Part shown: piece after piece, positions 8,437-16,960 of the stretch | Numbering within the stretch: position 1 is the first letter of the stretch | Layout: every line of letters begins with the position of its first letter | Assembly: GCF_036186745.1 (NCBI RefSeq) | Contig: NZ_CP108086.1 | Location: 2,480,001-2,544,000, forward strand | Length of the DNA: 64,000 nt | Reading direction: 5' to 3' | Source: Microbispora hainanensis | Lineage (GTDB): Bacteria; Actinomycetota; Actinomycetes; Streptosporangiales; Streptosporangiaceae | Notes under the pieces: generated by a model | The model's input: the letters and a program-made list of their open reading frames with translations, nothing else | Databases searched by the model: none | What the model was told of the DNA's origin: nothing | Program-made: the position numbers and the translations under genes

Positions 8437-8755
8437 GGTCTGCGAAGTCATCATCACGGCCCCGGACCCCGACTGGCTTGTCGAGTTCACCCGAAGCCTC
8501 GTCGCTGACCGGCTATGCGCAGCCGCTCACAACTTCGCGCCGATCCGTTCCATCTACCGATGGCAGGGCGAGATCTACGACCGCCCAGAAGGCCGCGTAG
8601 CGCTTCACACGCGGCGTGATCTCGTCCCGCAGATCATCGAGCGCACCAACCGGGAGCATCCATACGAGGTCCCATGCGTGGTCACACTGCCGATCACCAG
8701 CGGAGATCAGAAATATCTGAACTGGATACTGGCCGAGACCGCCGAGCCAGCGTAG
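8417..8755 (+). CDS. cutA: CutA1-like protein
   Basis: 112 aa. The CutA/PII-like fold is indicated by EVCEVIITAPD, RSIYRWQGEIYD, TRRDLVPQIIER, HPYEVPCVVTLPI and YLNWI, all at the usual positions for this roughly 110-residue trimeric family. CutA proteins are linked to divalent-cation tolerance, but their biochemical role is unsettled. The start overlaps the regulator by 20 bp with AAGGA upstream, so the two are co-translated. This is an unusual passenger; it could provide a ligand signal to the regulator. Confidence 0.8.
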   Translation: MARALDEVCEVIITAPDPDWLVEFTRSLVADRLCAAAHNFAPIRSIYRWQGEIYDRPEGRVALHTRRDLVPQIIERTNREHPYEVPCVVTLPITSGDQKYLNWILAETAEPA

Positions 8756-9669
8756 GCGCTGTTACGGATTCGCTTACGTCTTCAAGCCGCCTTCGGCGGG
8801 GAGCGGTGGAAGGGGAGGGAAGGCACCGCGGGGAGGATGCGCGAGGGAGCGGCAGGCTCGACGATCCAAGACAGAAGGCGGGCCACCAAGAGGAGGACCC
8901 GCCGGGGAAGGGATCGGCAGAGGAGCGGGCTGTTTCCTGAGCTGTCTTCCAGTGACACCGTGAGGGGGTCGAACGACGGTGGGAGGCACAGCGCAGCCAG
9001 AAGCCATCACGGCCCGCACTCCCGAAGGGGAAGGCACGCGGACACGAGTGTGTCTCCCGCTGGGCCGCGCGCCCGCCCCGCCGGCGGGCTGCGGCTCTCC
9101 GGCCGGTCCCGCCGGCAGGCGGCGCGCACCCTGCGCCGACAAGCGGCGCGGGTGTTCAACCGATGGCGGCAAAGCGGCAATGTGCGAGAAGTGATCTCTC
9201 TCCCCAAGTGGTGAACGGGGTCGTTGGCTATGAGCGGCACCACGACGCCGAAGAACCCGGAGACCATGAGGGCGACGCTGGCAGACGAGGGGAGAGAGGA
9301 AGAAGGGGGCGGGGAGGGGAGGCAGGCGGAAGGTGCAGGGGGACAGGACCTTGGGGCGCTGCCCCAAACCCCGGGGCCTCCGACTCCGAGAGGGAGCCGC
9401 GAGCTGGCGCCGTAGCGGGCTGGGGTGGAAGTCCTGATCGCTCGCCTGCCATCGACCCAGGCAAGCCCAGCAGTCCGGCTCCTCCAGGTCAAGCCCAGCC
9501 GTGCCGGTAGGGCAACCAGCGTGCGGGGAAGGTCACCGGGAGCAGGTACACGCGAGGCAGGGCTTGACCCTCCGTCCCCGGCCCGCTGTCGCTTCGCGAT
9601 GGGTCGACGGCAGACGAGAGATCAGGATACGGGCTGCTCATTTGCTCGGCCTGTCGGTAGGGTCCTGTC
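8756..9669. other. 914-bp region of the element without a convincing gene
   Basis: Open frames here are Arg/Pro/Gly-rich on both strands and lack starts with ribosome binding sites or family features. The segment is purine-rich on the + strand around 8800-9400. It could contain the replication origin or a decayed tra gene, but nothing specific is visible. Confidence 0.4.
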
Positions 9670-9945
9670 GTGACGGCACATAAGAGGCGATGGCCAAAGG
9701 TCGATCAGAACAGCGGCATCGAAGATGCCGCGCTGCTCATCCTGGAATGGTTAGCTGAGCAAGGCATAAACGCCATGATCAGGGTTGACGCGGAAAGATT
9801 GGCTGAGGGACTGCCTCCATGGACGTTCGCCGTTAGCGGCGGCCCACTGAGCCAAGGCATTCGGACTGATGGGGTCAGCGCAGGGCAGTGCCTCTCTTTC
9901 GCGCTTGCGTACTTGCGTGACGCCGGAGTCGAAGTGCCGTTCTGA
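9670..9945 (+). CDS. Small hypothetical cargo protein
   Basis: 91 aa, function unknown. Soluble, with a plausible alpha/beta pattern (GIEDAALLILEWLAEQG, then a short strand region ending in GVEVPF). GC content is visibly lower than in the surrounding chromosome, with more A/T in third positions, which suggests recent acquisition. The GTG start has only a weak ribosome binding site. The location near the right end of the element fits cargo. Confidence 0.55.
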   Translation: MTAHKRRWPKVDQNSGIEDAALLILEWLAEQGINAMIRVDAERLAEGLPPWTFAVSGGPLSQGIRTDGVSAGQCLSFALAYLRDAGVEVPF

Positions 9946-10118
9946 CTTCGAGCGTGCGGTTTGCCCAACGGGCCGGGGCACTTGGGGGCACACGGCGTCG
10001 GAAAGTGCTGGCAAGCGATGACAACGAACGGAAGCGTTCTCGCAGGTTGCTAGTCACGTAGGGCGATTCGATGCAGGTGAGGAGCCTGCAGAATTAGAAC
10101 CCGGCCTACAGGACGACC

Positions 10119-10589
10119 TTGAGGACAAACCCGATCTATACTTTGGACGCTCGCGGACGCATTCAAATAGAAATGGAATCAGTGCGGATGGAAAGTGTGT
10201 CTGATGGGAACCTCCCAGTTGCTCATCCCGTCTCCGAGTTTCGGCTCATCATCCAAGAGGTCTTGCATACGGCTGAGGCTACGTGCGGAGTTGAGGATCT
10301 TGAGCGAGATCTAGAGCGTGCGCTCGCGGTGCTGCAGCGAAATCCTGACCTGAGGCCCCAATTTGAGACCGAGCTCACCACCCTGATCGACTCAATTAGG
10401 GAGGGTGTCGTCGAATTGGTTTCGTTCGTCATGTACGAGTTGCGGTGGCCGGTGATTGAGGAAGCGATTAGGAGTAGGATTTCGGAGCCCAGGAGGAATG
10501 TCAGTGATCTTCGACTCTATGAAGCGATGCTGGAGGCCTTCTCTGATTCATGGCGCGACCGCGATCTGTACAGGAAATTCAGTCAATAG
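10119..10589 (+). CDS. Hypothetical helical cargo protein
   Basis: 156 aa with a TTG start at 10119; a later ATG around 10170 is possible. The sequence is mostly alpha-helical and charged (VEDLERDLERALAVLQ; ELTTLIDSIREGVVELV), with no signal peptide or transmembrane helix. Third-position GC is clearly lower than in the neighbouring genes, pointing to foreign origin. No family recognised. It lies close to attR, the usual cargo position. Confidence 0.55.
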   Translation: MRTNPIYTLDARGRIQIEMESVRMESVSDGNLPVAHPVSEFRLIIQEVLHTAEATCGVEDLERDLERALAVLQRNPDLRPQFETELTTLIDSIREGVVELVSFVMYELRWPVIEEAIRSRISEPRRNVSDLRLYEAMLEAFSDSWRDRDLYRKFSQ

Positions 10590-10974
10590 GAACTTGGTCC
10601 GCGGAAAGCAGATCTACCACTTATGATCCCTGGCCTGGGCCGGCGTGCCTTGTCTGCGTGCATAACTGCGTGACAACGTCGACGAACGACGCTGGACGCT
10701 GGCGGACGGGAGTGGACTCGTCAGCAGGTTCGCTGACACAGCTACGCGGCCCACGGGGCAGCATCCGAGCTGGACTTGACGGCACTGGTTGGCACCCATT
10801 GATCTGCCCTCGCGCTCTCATCCAGGGCTCGTATCGAAGAGATCGGGACGAAACGATCCTAGGCGCGCGGGGCACAACGGGGGCACACGAAGATGCGAGA
10901 CGCCCGGAAACGTCGAGAAACGATGAGGGGCCGAATCGCAGGTCAGAGGCCTGTCCGCGATATCGCCCCCGGTC
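10590..10974. other. Right-end non-coding region of the element
   Basis: 385 bp between the last cargo gene and attR. No convincing gene or repeat. Confidence 0.4.
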
Positions 10975-11781
10975 TCAGCGGCCGTTGACGGAGAAGTGCT
11001 GGTAGTCCTTGGCGCCGGACCAGGAGCCGCCCCAGCCCCAGCCGATCCGCGCGAAGGCCCGCACCACTCGGTCTCCGCTGTTGATCACGCCGGGCTTCTT
11101 GAGCGGCCGGTCCACGAAGGCGTCCGCGTTGCGGTGGGCGTGCGAGCCGTCCGCGTAGACGTACGGGTTCTCGCGCGGGTTGACGTCCACCGCCAGCCCG
11201 TACGCGTGGTTGGACCAGCTGCCGGAGCCGGTGGCGTTGCGGCAGTTGAAGGCCGAGGTGTTGTCGGCGTCGATGGAGTCGTAGTCGCTGCCCTTGTAGA
11301 CGTCGACGGGCACCATCCGGCGGATCGGGTAGCGCATCTCGTAGAGCTTGCCGAAGACGGAGGCCACGTCTTCGGCCACCTTCTTGTTGACCACGAGGGT
11401 GCCGGTGTGGGCCTTTCCGTCGAAGCCCCAGTAGGTCATGGTGATCTTCCGCAGCCCGCTCAGCGGAACCGGGCAGCCCGGACGCCAGGAGTATCGGACC
11501 TCGTCGCGGGACACGTTTTCGATCTTGGAGGAGAAGGGCGGCGGCCCGCTCGGGCTCGGCGTGGGCGCCTCGGACGACGGGGTGGCGGGGGCGGAGGAGG
11601 CCGGTGCGGAGGAGGGAGCGGCAGGCGCGGACGAGCCCGGCGCCGATGACGCCGGGACGGGCGCGGACACCCGGGCCCGGGCGGTGGCGGACGCGCCGGC
11701 GTCACCGACCCCGGCGCAGCCGGTCATCCCGACGAGGGCCGCCATCACTACCGCTGACCTGCGGTTCCACAAGGAGGTCAT
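10975..11781 (-). CDS. Lipoprotein M15-family peptidase (D-Ala-D-Ala carboxypeptidase-like)
   Basis: 268 aa. A lipobox (MTGCAG) at residues 19-24 makes it a lipoprotein; about 25-85 is a Ser/Ala/Pro linker; 90-268 is an M15 catalytic domain with the zinc ligands in SNHAYGLAVDVNP (H, D) and DYQHFS (H). It would trim peptidoglycan peptides at the outer face of the membrane. The element at 3733-11008 is inserted precisely at its 3' end and regenerates the last ten codons and a stop, so the protein is unchanged. Confidence 0.88.
   Translation of the reverse strand: MTSLWNRRSAVVMAALVGMTGCAGVGDAGASATARARVSAPVPASSAPGSSAPAAPSSAPASSAPATPSSEAPTPSPSGPPPFSSKIENVSRDEVRYSWRPGCPVPLSGLRKITMTYWGFDGKAHTGTLVVNKKVAEDVASVFGKLYEMRYPIRRMVPVDVYKGSDYDSIDADNTSAFNCRNATGSGSWSNHAYGLAVDVNPRENPYVYADGSHAHRNADAFVDRPLKKPGVINSGDRVVRAFARIGWGWGGSWSGAKDYQHFSVNGR
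10979..11008. repeat. attR, 30-bp core repeat inside the M15 peptidase 3' end
   Basis: Identical to 3733-3762. It encodes the last ten residues of the M15 peptidase; the Arg codon at the repeat edge is CGC here and CGG at attL, and the stop is TGA here versus the ancestral TAG. The coding sequence is therefore restored exactly after insertion. Confidence 0.92.
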
Positions 11782-11956
11782 AGGCGCAGGTTACCCGCGG
11801 CCGAAACGTGCGCACGCGGGTTGCGCCCGCTTCTGTGGACAACGGGACTCCTGTGGATAAAGCCTGGGGCAATTGGCCGGAATCGCCGTATTGAGGGGCT
11901 GCAAGCCGTACGAATTGACGATCGGAATCGTCGGGGGCCGCGGCTAGGGTGGCGTC

Positions 11957-12790
11957 GTGCTTGAGCAACTACGTTTCGGTGGGGTGAGCGTGCCGACCCA
12001 CGCGTTTTTCGTGGCTCTCGGCGTGATCCTCGCGAGCGTGGTGTTCGTCCTGGAGGCGCGGCGCCGGGGAGCCTTACGGGAGGAGTCGCTCGTCGCCGTC
12101 ACCGGCGCGCTCGTCGGCGGGGCGATCGGCATACGGCTGTCCGGCTGGGCCGAGCATCTCGACCCCGCGCTCAATCCGAGCCTCGTCGAGGCGTGGATGT
12201 TCGGCGCCCGGAGCATCCTCGGCGGCCTGACCGGCGCGTACGCCGGGGTGCTGGTGGCGAAACGGCTGATCGGCTACCGGGAGCGCACCGGTGACCTGTT
12301 CGCGCCCGCCGTCGCGCTCGGCATGGCCGTCGGCCGCATCGGCTGCTTCCTCACCGAGGCCCCCGGCCGTCCCACGAGCCTGCCCTGGGGCGTCCACGCG
12401 CCCGCCACCGTGCCGGAATGCCCCGGATGCCTGTCCGGCCAGGCCATGCATCCTTCGCACCTGTACGAGACCGTGTTCCAGCTCGCCGCCTTCGGCGCGT
12501 TGCTGTGGGCGCGGAGCCGGGTCGACAGGCCGGGCGAGCTGTTCACCCTCTATCTGGGCGCGTACGCCGTCTTCCGGTTCCTCGTGGAGTTCACCAGGGC
12601 GAACGAGACGGTCTGGCTCGACCTGACCCGCCCGCAGTGGTTCCTCGTCCCGGGGCTCATGCTCCTCGCCGTCCGCCTCGGGATCGGATATCGCAAGGGG
12701 TTCTATGATCGGCTGCTCCCCTTCCGGGGCGAGCGGCGACCGCTGTTACCGGCCGTCCGTCTGTCGCCTGTGGGCGAGGAGGAGAGATGA
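11957..12790 (+). CDS. Lgt-like polytopic membrane protein (divergent prolipoprotein diacylglyceryl transferase family)
   Basis: 277 aa with about seven transmembrane segments. Family features are VGRIGCFL (around 135), HPSHLYE (around 176) and RFLVEFTR (around 210). It differs from classical Lgt: the HGG motif is replaced by ILGG (SILGGLTG), and the Asn of the GRIGN signature is Cys. Both positions are important in E. coli Lgt, so this is likely a paralogue acting on a different lipid substrate. The GTG start is at 11957. Its stop overlaps the next ATG by 4 bp, and all four genes to 15304 are coupled this way. Partner context with a Tes-like radical SAM enzyme suggests lipid modification (inference). 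Confidence 0.82.
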   Translation: MLEQLRFGGVSVPTHAFFVALGVILASVVFVLEARRRGALREESLVAVTGALVGGAIGIRLSGWAEHLDPALNPSLVEAWMFGARSILGGLTGAYAGVLVAKRLIGYRERTGDLFAPAVALGMAVGRIGCFLTEAPGRPTSLPWGVHAPATVPECPGCLSGQAMHPSHLYETVFQLAAFGALLWARSRVDRPGELFTLYLGAYAVFRFLVEFTRANETVWLDLTRPQWFLVPGLMLLAVRLGIGYRKGFYDRLLPFRGERRPLLPAVRLSPVGEEER

Positions 12791-13392
12791 GCACACCCCC
12801 CGAGCCGCCCGAGCGGCCGCACGACCCCCAGCCGCACGACCCCCAGCCGCCTCACGGCCCGGCAGGTCCGCCGCCTCAGGGCCCGGGCGGGCCGCATGGC
12901 CCCGGTCCCGGCGGCCCGTACGGCCCGTACGGCCCGGGTGCGCCGTACGGACCCGGCGCGCCGTACGGACCCGGTGGGCCGTATGGCCCCTCCGGCCCTC
13001 CCGGCCCTCCCGGCCCTCCCGGCCCACCAGGGCCACCAGGGCCGCCGCGCGCATGGCCGCCGCCTCCGCCCCCGAACACGACCGGTGTGGTCATCGCGCT
13101 GGCGATCGTGGGGGTCGTGGCCTACGGGATCGTCAATTTCGTGCTCTTCCTCGTGACCCTCGCGGTGGCGGACGGAGTCGCGAGCGACAACAAGAGCCTC
13201 GCGCTCGTCGGCGGAGCCGTGGTCCTCGCCCTGATCGCGTTCGGCGGAGGAACGCTGCTGATCCTCCTCCGCAAGCCGTGGTCGCGAGGGCTCGGGATGG
13301 GCCTGATGATCGGCTGGGCGCTCCTGACGATCTTCACTGCCGGCTTCTGCACCGGCGTCAACCCCTCGCTCTACACGGACGGTTTTCTGTGA
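12787..13392 (+). CDS. Membrane protein with a collagen-like GPP N-terminus
   Basis: 201 aa. Residues 1-97 are Pro/Gly-rich; they start with PHDPQ repeats, continue with [11 protein letters not shown] repeats and end in a run of GPP triplets. About 100-130, 137-160 and 165-190 are transmembrane helices. This resembles many actinomycete Pro/Gly-rich membrane proteins of unknown role; the cytosolic tail may organise partners. It is coupled by 4-bp overlaps to the Lgt-like gene and to the radical SAM gene, so it probably belongs to the same machine. No enzyme motif is visible. Confidence 0.8.
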   Translation: MSTPPEPPERPHDPQPHDPQPPHGPAGPPPQGPGGPHGPGPGGPYGPYGPGAPYGPGAPYGPGGPYGPSGPPGPPGPPGPPGPPGPPRAWPPPPPPNTTGVVIALAIVGVVAYGIVNFVLFLVTLAVADGVASDNKSLALVGGAVVLALIAFGGGTLLILLRKPWSRGLGMGLMIGWALLTIFTAGFCTGVNPSLYTDGFL

Positions 13393-14957
13393 CCACCGGA
13401 ATGCCCCTGCGGGGAGACCGCATCCTCCGCTACGTCAACGCGTTCTGCCCGCGCTGCCACGAGGAGCGGCCGGACCGCCCGCTGGCGGAGGTGCCGCGGC
13501 TGTCCGGCTGGCTCGCGGCCCGCGACGGCCGGGTCTACCTGGAGCGCGGCTGCCGCGCCCACGGCATGGTCAGGACCCTCTACGACGAGGACCCGGAGAT
13601 CCTCGCCTACCTGGAGGAATGGACCGCTCCCACCAAGGCGCATCTGCCCGACGTCGCGGGGAACTTCGATCCGGTCCCGGAGGCGTACCTGCGCGGGCTG
13701 CCGGAGATGCAGACCCAGCACACATGCATCCTCCTCGAAGACGTCGCGGAGGCGTGCAACCTGCGCTGCCCGACCTGCTTCACCGACTCCTCGCCCGATC
13801 TGCGGGGGATCGTGCCGGTCCGGGAGGTGCTCGCCAACGTGGACCAGCGGCTGGCCCGGGAGAACGGCCGTCTCGACGTGCTCATGCTCAGCGGCGGCGA
13901 GCCGACCCTCCACCCCGATCTGCCCGAGCTGCTCGCCGAGCTGACGGCCCGGCCCGTCACCCGCATCCTGATCAACACCAACGGGCTCCTGGTGGCCAGG
14001 GACGACGCCCTGCTCGACCTGCTCACCGAGCACCGCGAACGCGTCGAGGTCTACCTGCAGTACGACGGCGTGTCGGCCGAGGCGTCCCGGCACCACAGAG
14101 GTGGCGACCTGCGGCGGCTCAAGGCGGAGGCGCTCCGGCGGCTGTCGGAACGGGAGATCTTCACGACGCTGGTCATGACGGCCGCCCTCGGCGTGAACGA
14201 CGCCGAGATCGGCGACGTGGTGCGCCTGGCCCTCGACACGCCGTACGTCGGCGGGGTGTCGATCCAGCCGCAGTTCGGCTCGGGGCGGTCCGGTGTGATC
14301 GACCCGATGGACCGGCTCACCCACACCGGGGTGCTCAAACGCCTCGGCCCCCAGACGGACGGCCTGGTCACCTGGCGCGACCTGACCGCGCTGCCGTGCT
14401 CGCATCCGCACTGCTGCTCGGTCGGCTACATGATCAAGGATGACGCCGATCAGTGGCGCTCGCTGACCGCGTTGATCGGGCACGACCGCCTCAAGGAGAA
14501 CCTCGGGCTCGTCTCCAACCGCATCGCCGACTCGGAGATCCCCCGCCAGCTCCGCATGGCCGTCCAGGAGTCGCTGCTCGGCCTGCTGTCGGAGCAGTCG
14601 TCGCTGTCGCATCCCGAGATCGGCAAGGTCTGGCGCGACATCTGCGAAAACTGCGACCTCGGGCTGACGACCCTGCTGACCCTCGCGTCCTCGGCCCTGC
14701 CCGGCCGCAAGCGGCGGTTGCGCCGGCTGCTGGGCGAACGGGTCGTACGCATCACGGTCAAGCCCTTCATGGACATGTCCACGATGCTGGAGGAGCGCCT
14801 GGTGCAGTGCTGTGTCCACGTCGGCACCCGCTCCGACCAGGACCAGTGCGCGCCGTTCTGCGCGGTCCAGGCCTGGCCGGCGCTCGCGCGTCAGCGCCTG
14901 TCCGCCGTCGCCGCGGCCGACGCAGGCGTACGGCTCCCGCTGGTGGAGATCACGTGA
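13389..14957 (+). CDS. Radical SAM protein resembling tetraether lipid synthase (Tes)
   Basis: 522 aa. An N-terminal Cys pair and Cys (CPRC, GCRAHG) precede the radical SAM core: CNLRCPTC (CxxxCxxC, about 122-129), SGGEPT, INTNG, and YLQYDG. A C-terminal part carries further Cys (PCSHPHCCS, CENC, QCCVH, QCAPFC) that could hold auxiliary Fe-S clusters. The N-terminal CxxC/CxxHG module, the core and the C-terminal CCVH...PFC layout match the family of archaeal Tes (M. jannaschii MJ0619), which joins lipid tails by C-C bonds. The GTG start overlaps the upstream TGA. Substrate unproven; lipid chemistry is inferred from the family and from the Lgt-like neighbour. Confidence 0.85.
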   Translation: MTTGMPLRGDRILRYVNAFCPRCHEERPDRPLAEVPRLSGWLAARDGRVYLERGCRAHGMVRTLYDEDPEILAYLEEWTAPTKAHLPDVAGNFDPVPEAYLRGLPEMQTQHTCILLEDVAEACNLRCPTCFTDSSPDLRGIVPVREVLANVDQRLARENGRLDVLMLSGGEPTLHPDLPELLAELTARPVTRILINTNGLLVARDDALLDLLTEHRERVEVYLQYDGVSAEASRHHRGGDLRRLKAEALRRLSEREIFTTLVMTAALGVNDAEIGDVVRLALDTPYVGGVSIQPQFGSGRSGVIDPMDRLTHTGVLKRLGPQTDGLVTWRDLTALPCSHPHCCSVGYMIKDDADQWRSLTALIGHDRLKENLGLVSNRIADSEIPRQLRMAVQESLLGLLSEQSSLSHPEIGKVWRDICENCDLGLTTLLTLASSALPGRKRRLRRLLGERVVRITVKPFMDMSTMLEERLVQCCVHVGTRSDQDQCAPFCAVQAWPALARQRLSAVAAADAGVRLPLVEIT

Positions 14958-15304
14958 GCCTCCCGCACGGGGAGCCCGGCGACCGGCCGACCGGCGTCGC
15001 GTACGAGCAGGCGCGCGCCGCCGAGACGGCCCAGGCCCAGGCGTCCGGCGGCGGGCAGGCCACGCCGTACGACCCGCTGAAGCTGTGCGTCTACGCGACG
15101 GTGGCGCTGCTCGCCTGGCTGTTCGGGGCGTGGGCCGTGCTCGGGTTCGCGGCCCTGGGGTTCGCCGGATATTGGCGGGCCCGCCGCGCGGGGCTCACCA
15201 GGAGCAAGTGCTATCTCAGGGACACCCGGCTCGTCCTCGCCTACCTGGGCGTGATCGCCCTGGCCGCCGCGGCGGCCCTCGTGCTCCCGCACGTGTCCCG
15301 CTAG
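14954..15304 (+). CDS. Small two-helix membrane protein of the radical SAM operon
   Basis: 116 aa. The first 45 residues are polar and Ala/Gln-rich; about 50-75 and 90-113 are transmembrane helices separated by a short basic loop (RARRAGLTRSKCYLRD). The GTG start overlaps the stop of the radical SAM gene (GTGA), so it is translationally coupled. No family recognised. It probably anchors or assists the upstream enzymes at the membrane. Confidence 0.75.
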   Translation: MSLPHGEPGDRPTGVAYEQARAAETAQAQASGGGQATPYDPLKLCVYATVALLAWLFGAWAVLGFAALGFAGYWRARRAGLTRSKCYLRDTRLVLAYLGVIALAAAAALVLPHVSR

Positions 15305-15316
15305 GGTGATGCGGCT

Positions 15317-15727
15317 TCAGTCGCGCTTGGGCCAGATCGGGCCCTGGTCGGTCCAGATGACGCCCTTGTTGCGGCACAGGCAGAAGGGGTGGCCGACCGG
15401 GTCGGTGTAGACCCGCCAGCCGTAGCCTTCGGGGCCGATGAAGTCCTGCTGCAGCGTCGCGCCGAGGTCGAGGACGCGGCGCTGCTCGGACTCGATGTCG
15501 TCCACCTCGAAGTCGAGGTGGAACTGCTTGGGGTGCTCGCTGTCGGGCCACTGCGGAGCGCGGTAGTCGTCCACTCGGATGAAAGCCAGCTCGATCTCGC
15601 CGAACGTGATGCCGGCCCAGTTGCCGTCGCTGCCTTCCTTGATCGGACGGCCCGTCACCGCGGAGTAGAAGGCCGCCAGCTTCATCGTGTCCGGGCAGTC
15701 GATGATGAAATCGGTGAGTCGCAGCAT
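15317..15727 (-). CDS. VOC-superfamily protein (glyoxalase/bleomycin-resistance fold)
   Basis: 136 aa. Two beta-alpha-beta-beta-beta modules: DFIIDCPDTMKLAAFYSAVTG at the start, QFHLDFEVDD in the middle, and VYTDPVGHPFCLC at the end. His and Glu residues at the usual metal sites are partly kept. Members act as dioxygenases, isomerases or drug-binding proteins; the substrate cannot be told. It is convergent with the lipid operon, 12 bp apart. Confidence 0.85.
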   Translation of the reverse strand: MLRLTDFIIDCPDTMKLAAFYSAVTGRPIKEGSDGNWAGITFGEIELAFIRVDDYRAPQWPDSEHPKQFHLDFEVDDIESEQRRVLDLGATLQQDFIGPEGYGWRVYTDPVGHPFCLCRNKGVIWTDQGPIWPKRD

Positions 15728-15852
15728 TCCGCGATCGTGTCACATGATCAAGGGGAGCCCGGCAAGGCCTGGTTCTCGCGAGACCCGCTCCGTCACGGAA
15801 TTTGTCGGTGGGCTTCGCCATGATCTGCGTACCTACTCACCGAGGGAGCATC

Positions 15853-16818
15853 ATGGCTGCCGCCCGGGAAGCGGACTGGTCTGGCATCGGCTGGGACGCC
15901 TGGAAGAACCTGCGGCTGATCCGGGCCCGGCTCGACGCGGGCGCCGACCCCGATGCGGCCGACTTTTACTTCGGGCCACCCTTGCACAGAGCCGCCGAAT
16001 GGGGCTCTCCCGGGGTGGTGGCGGAATTGGCCGCCCGGGTCGACGACGTGGACGCCGAGCACGAGGGCCGTACGGCGCTGTGGACGGCCGTCTTCGCCGA
16101 CCGTCCGGACAACGCCCGGATCCTGGCCGAGGCCGGAGCCGACCCGTGGCGGCCGATGATGAACGGCTGGTCGCCCGGACGGCTGAGCCTGGCTACGCCG
16201 ACCCCCGGCCTGTTCGGCGATCTCGGCGGGCGGCCCCGTCTGACCGACGCCGAGGCCGCCGCCGTGCAGGAAGCCGGACGTCTGATCGCCGCCGTGGGTG
16301 GCTTCCCCGACGACGGCCTGAGCGTGGCCTGTGTGGCAGGGATAACGGCCGCCGAGGTGGTACGCCGCCTGGGAGCCGGCCCGGAGGCGGTCGATCCCGA
16401 AGCGCTCATGGAAGATCCGTGGATGGACCTCGACGACAGCCTCGCCGTCGTCGGCGTCACCGATGTTCCCGGCGGCTGTGTGGTCAGCCAGCCGTGGGGA
16501 TACACGCCGTCAACACCCGGTGTCACGGAGCGCCTGTCGGTCGGCACGGTCTGCTACGCCATGTTCGCCAACCCCAAGAGCGGCAACCAGGGCAGCGTCG
16601 CCCGGGACGGCGAGATCGTGGAGTGGGACACCCATCCCGGTGGTGGCGATCCGTCGCCGGAGAACCCGGCAGAGGAGATCCTCCGGAGGTACCTCTTCAA
16701 CAGGCACGCCGTTGCGTACTGCTGTGCGGGCGCGGGCATACGCCCGACGGACGCGGGACCGATAGCGGGGCAGCCCGACACGTGGGTAAGGCTCCCCGAC
16801 CGCGACTACTGGGGCTGA
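15853..16818 (+). CDS. Ankyrin-repeat protein with a DUF6461-like C-terminal domain
   Basis: 321 aa. About residues 20-95 carry ankyrin-type repeats (LDAGADPDAADFYFGPPLHRAA; GRTALWTAVFADRPDNARIL), probably for protein contacts. About 150-300 resemble the DUF6461 family (LSVACVAGITAAEVVRRLG; GYTP; FANPKSGNQGSV). ATG 15853 has GAGGGA upstream and is preferred to earlier in-frame starts. Cytosolic. Function unknown. A second DUF6461-type protein is encoded at 48397-49050. Confidence 0.75.
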   Translation: MAAAREADWSGIGWDAWKNLRLIRARLDAGADPDAADFYFGPPLHRAAEWGSPGVVAELAARVDDVDAEHEGRTALWTAVFADRPDNARILAEAGADPWRPMMNGWSPGRLSLATPTPGLFGDLGGRPRLTDAEAAAVQEAGRLIAAVGGFPDDGLSVACVAGITAAEVVRRLGAGPEAVDPEALMEDPWMDLDDSLAVVGVTDVPGGCVVSQPWGYTPSTPGVTERLSVGTVCYAMFANPKSGNQGSVARDGEIVEWDTHPGGGDPSPENPAEEILRRYLFNRHAVAYCCAGAGIRPTDAGPIAGQPDTWVRLPDRDYWG

Positions 16819-16917
16819 CCGACTGGAGCCGACCCGCCGGCCGGGCCGCGGAAACCCCTGTGAGTGCGCCGCTGAACGACGGTGTTTGACGGAGCTTTTC
16901 GCGGAAAGCTCGCGCAG

Positions 16918-16960
16918 GTGTTCGATGACGCGCTACAGTCTTGGCCATCGGATCGAACAC
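16918..16960. promoter_or_regulatory. Inverted repeat upstream of the AAA ATPase gene
   Basis: GTGTTCGAT (16918-16926) and ATCGAACAC (16952-16960) are perfect 9-bp inverted arms separated by 25 bp, with a possible -10 box (TACAGT, 16934-16939) between them. A regulator could bind here. The rest of 16819-17224 contains a Pro/Val/Ala-rich open segment from ATG 16997 that may be an N-terminal extension of the next gene. Confidence 0.4.

Larger units (their letters stand above)
3733..11008 (+). mobile_element. 7.3-kb pSAM2/AICE-like integrated element
   Basis: Bounded by a 30-bp perfect direct repeat (3733-3762 and 10979-11008). Gene order from the left end is int, xis, repSA and HNH, then an unknown gene (all leftward), then a divergent XRE regulator and cutA, and two low-GC cargo genes. 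The int-xis-rep block with overlapping start and stop codons is the core of actinomycete integrative elements. No TraB/FtsK-like translocase or Spd protein is present, so the element can probably excise and replicate but not transfer itself. The target is a protein-coding gene, not the tRNA gene usual for this class. Confidence 0.88.

Noticed and set aside
8774..9510. Open frames on both strands in the element
   Set aside because: Arg/Pro-rich, no ribosome binding site, no homologue recognised.
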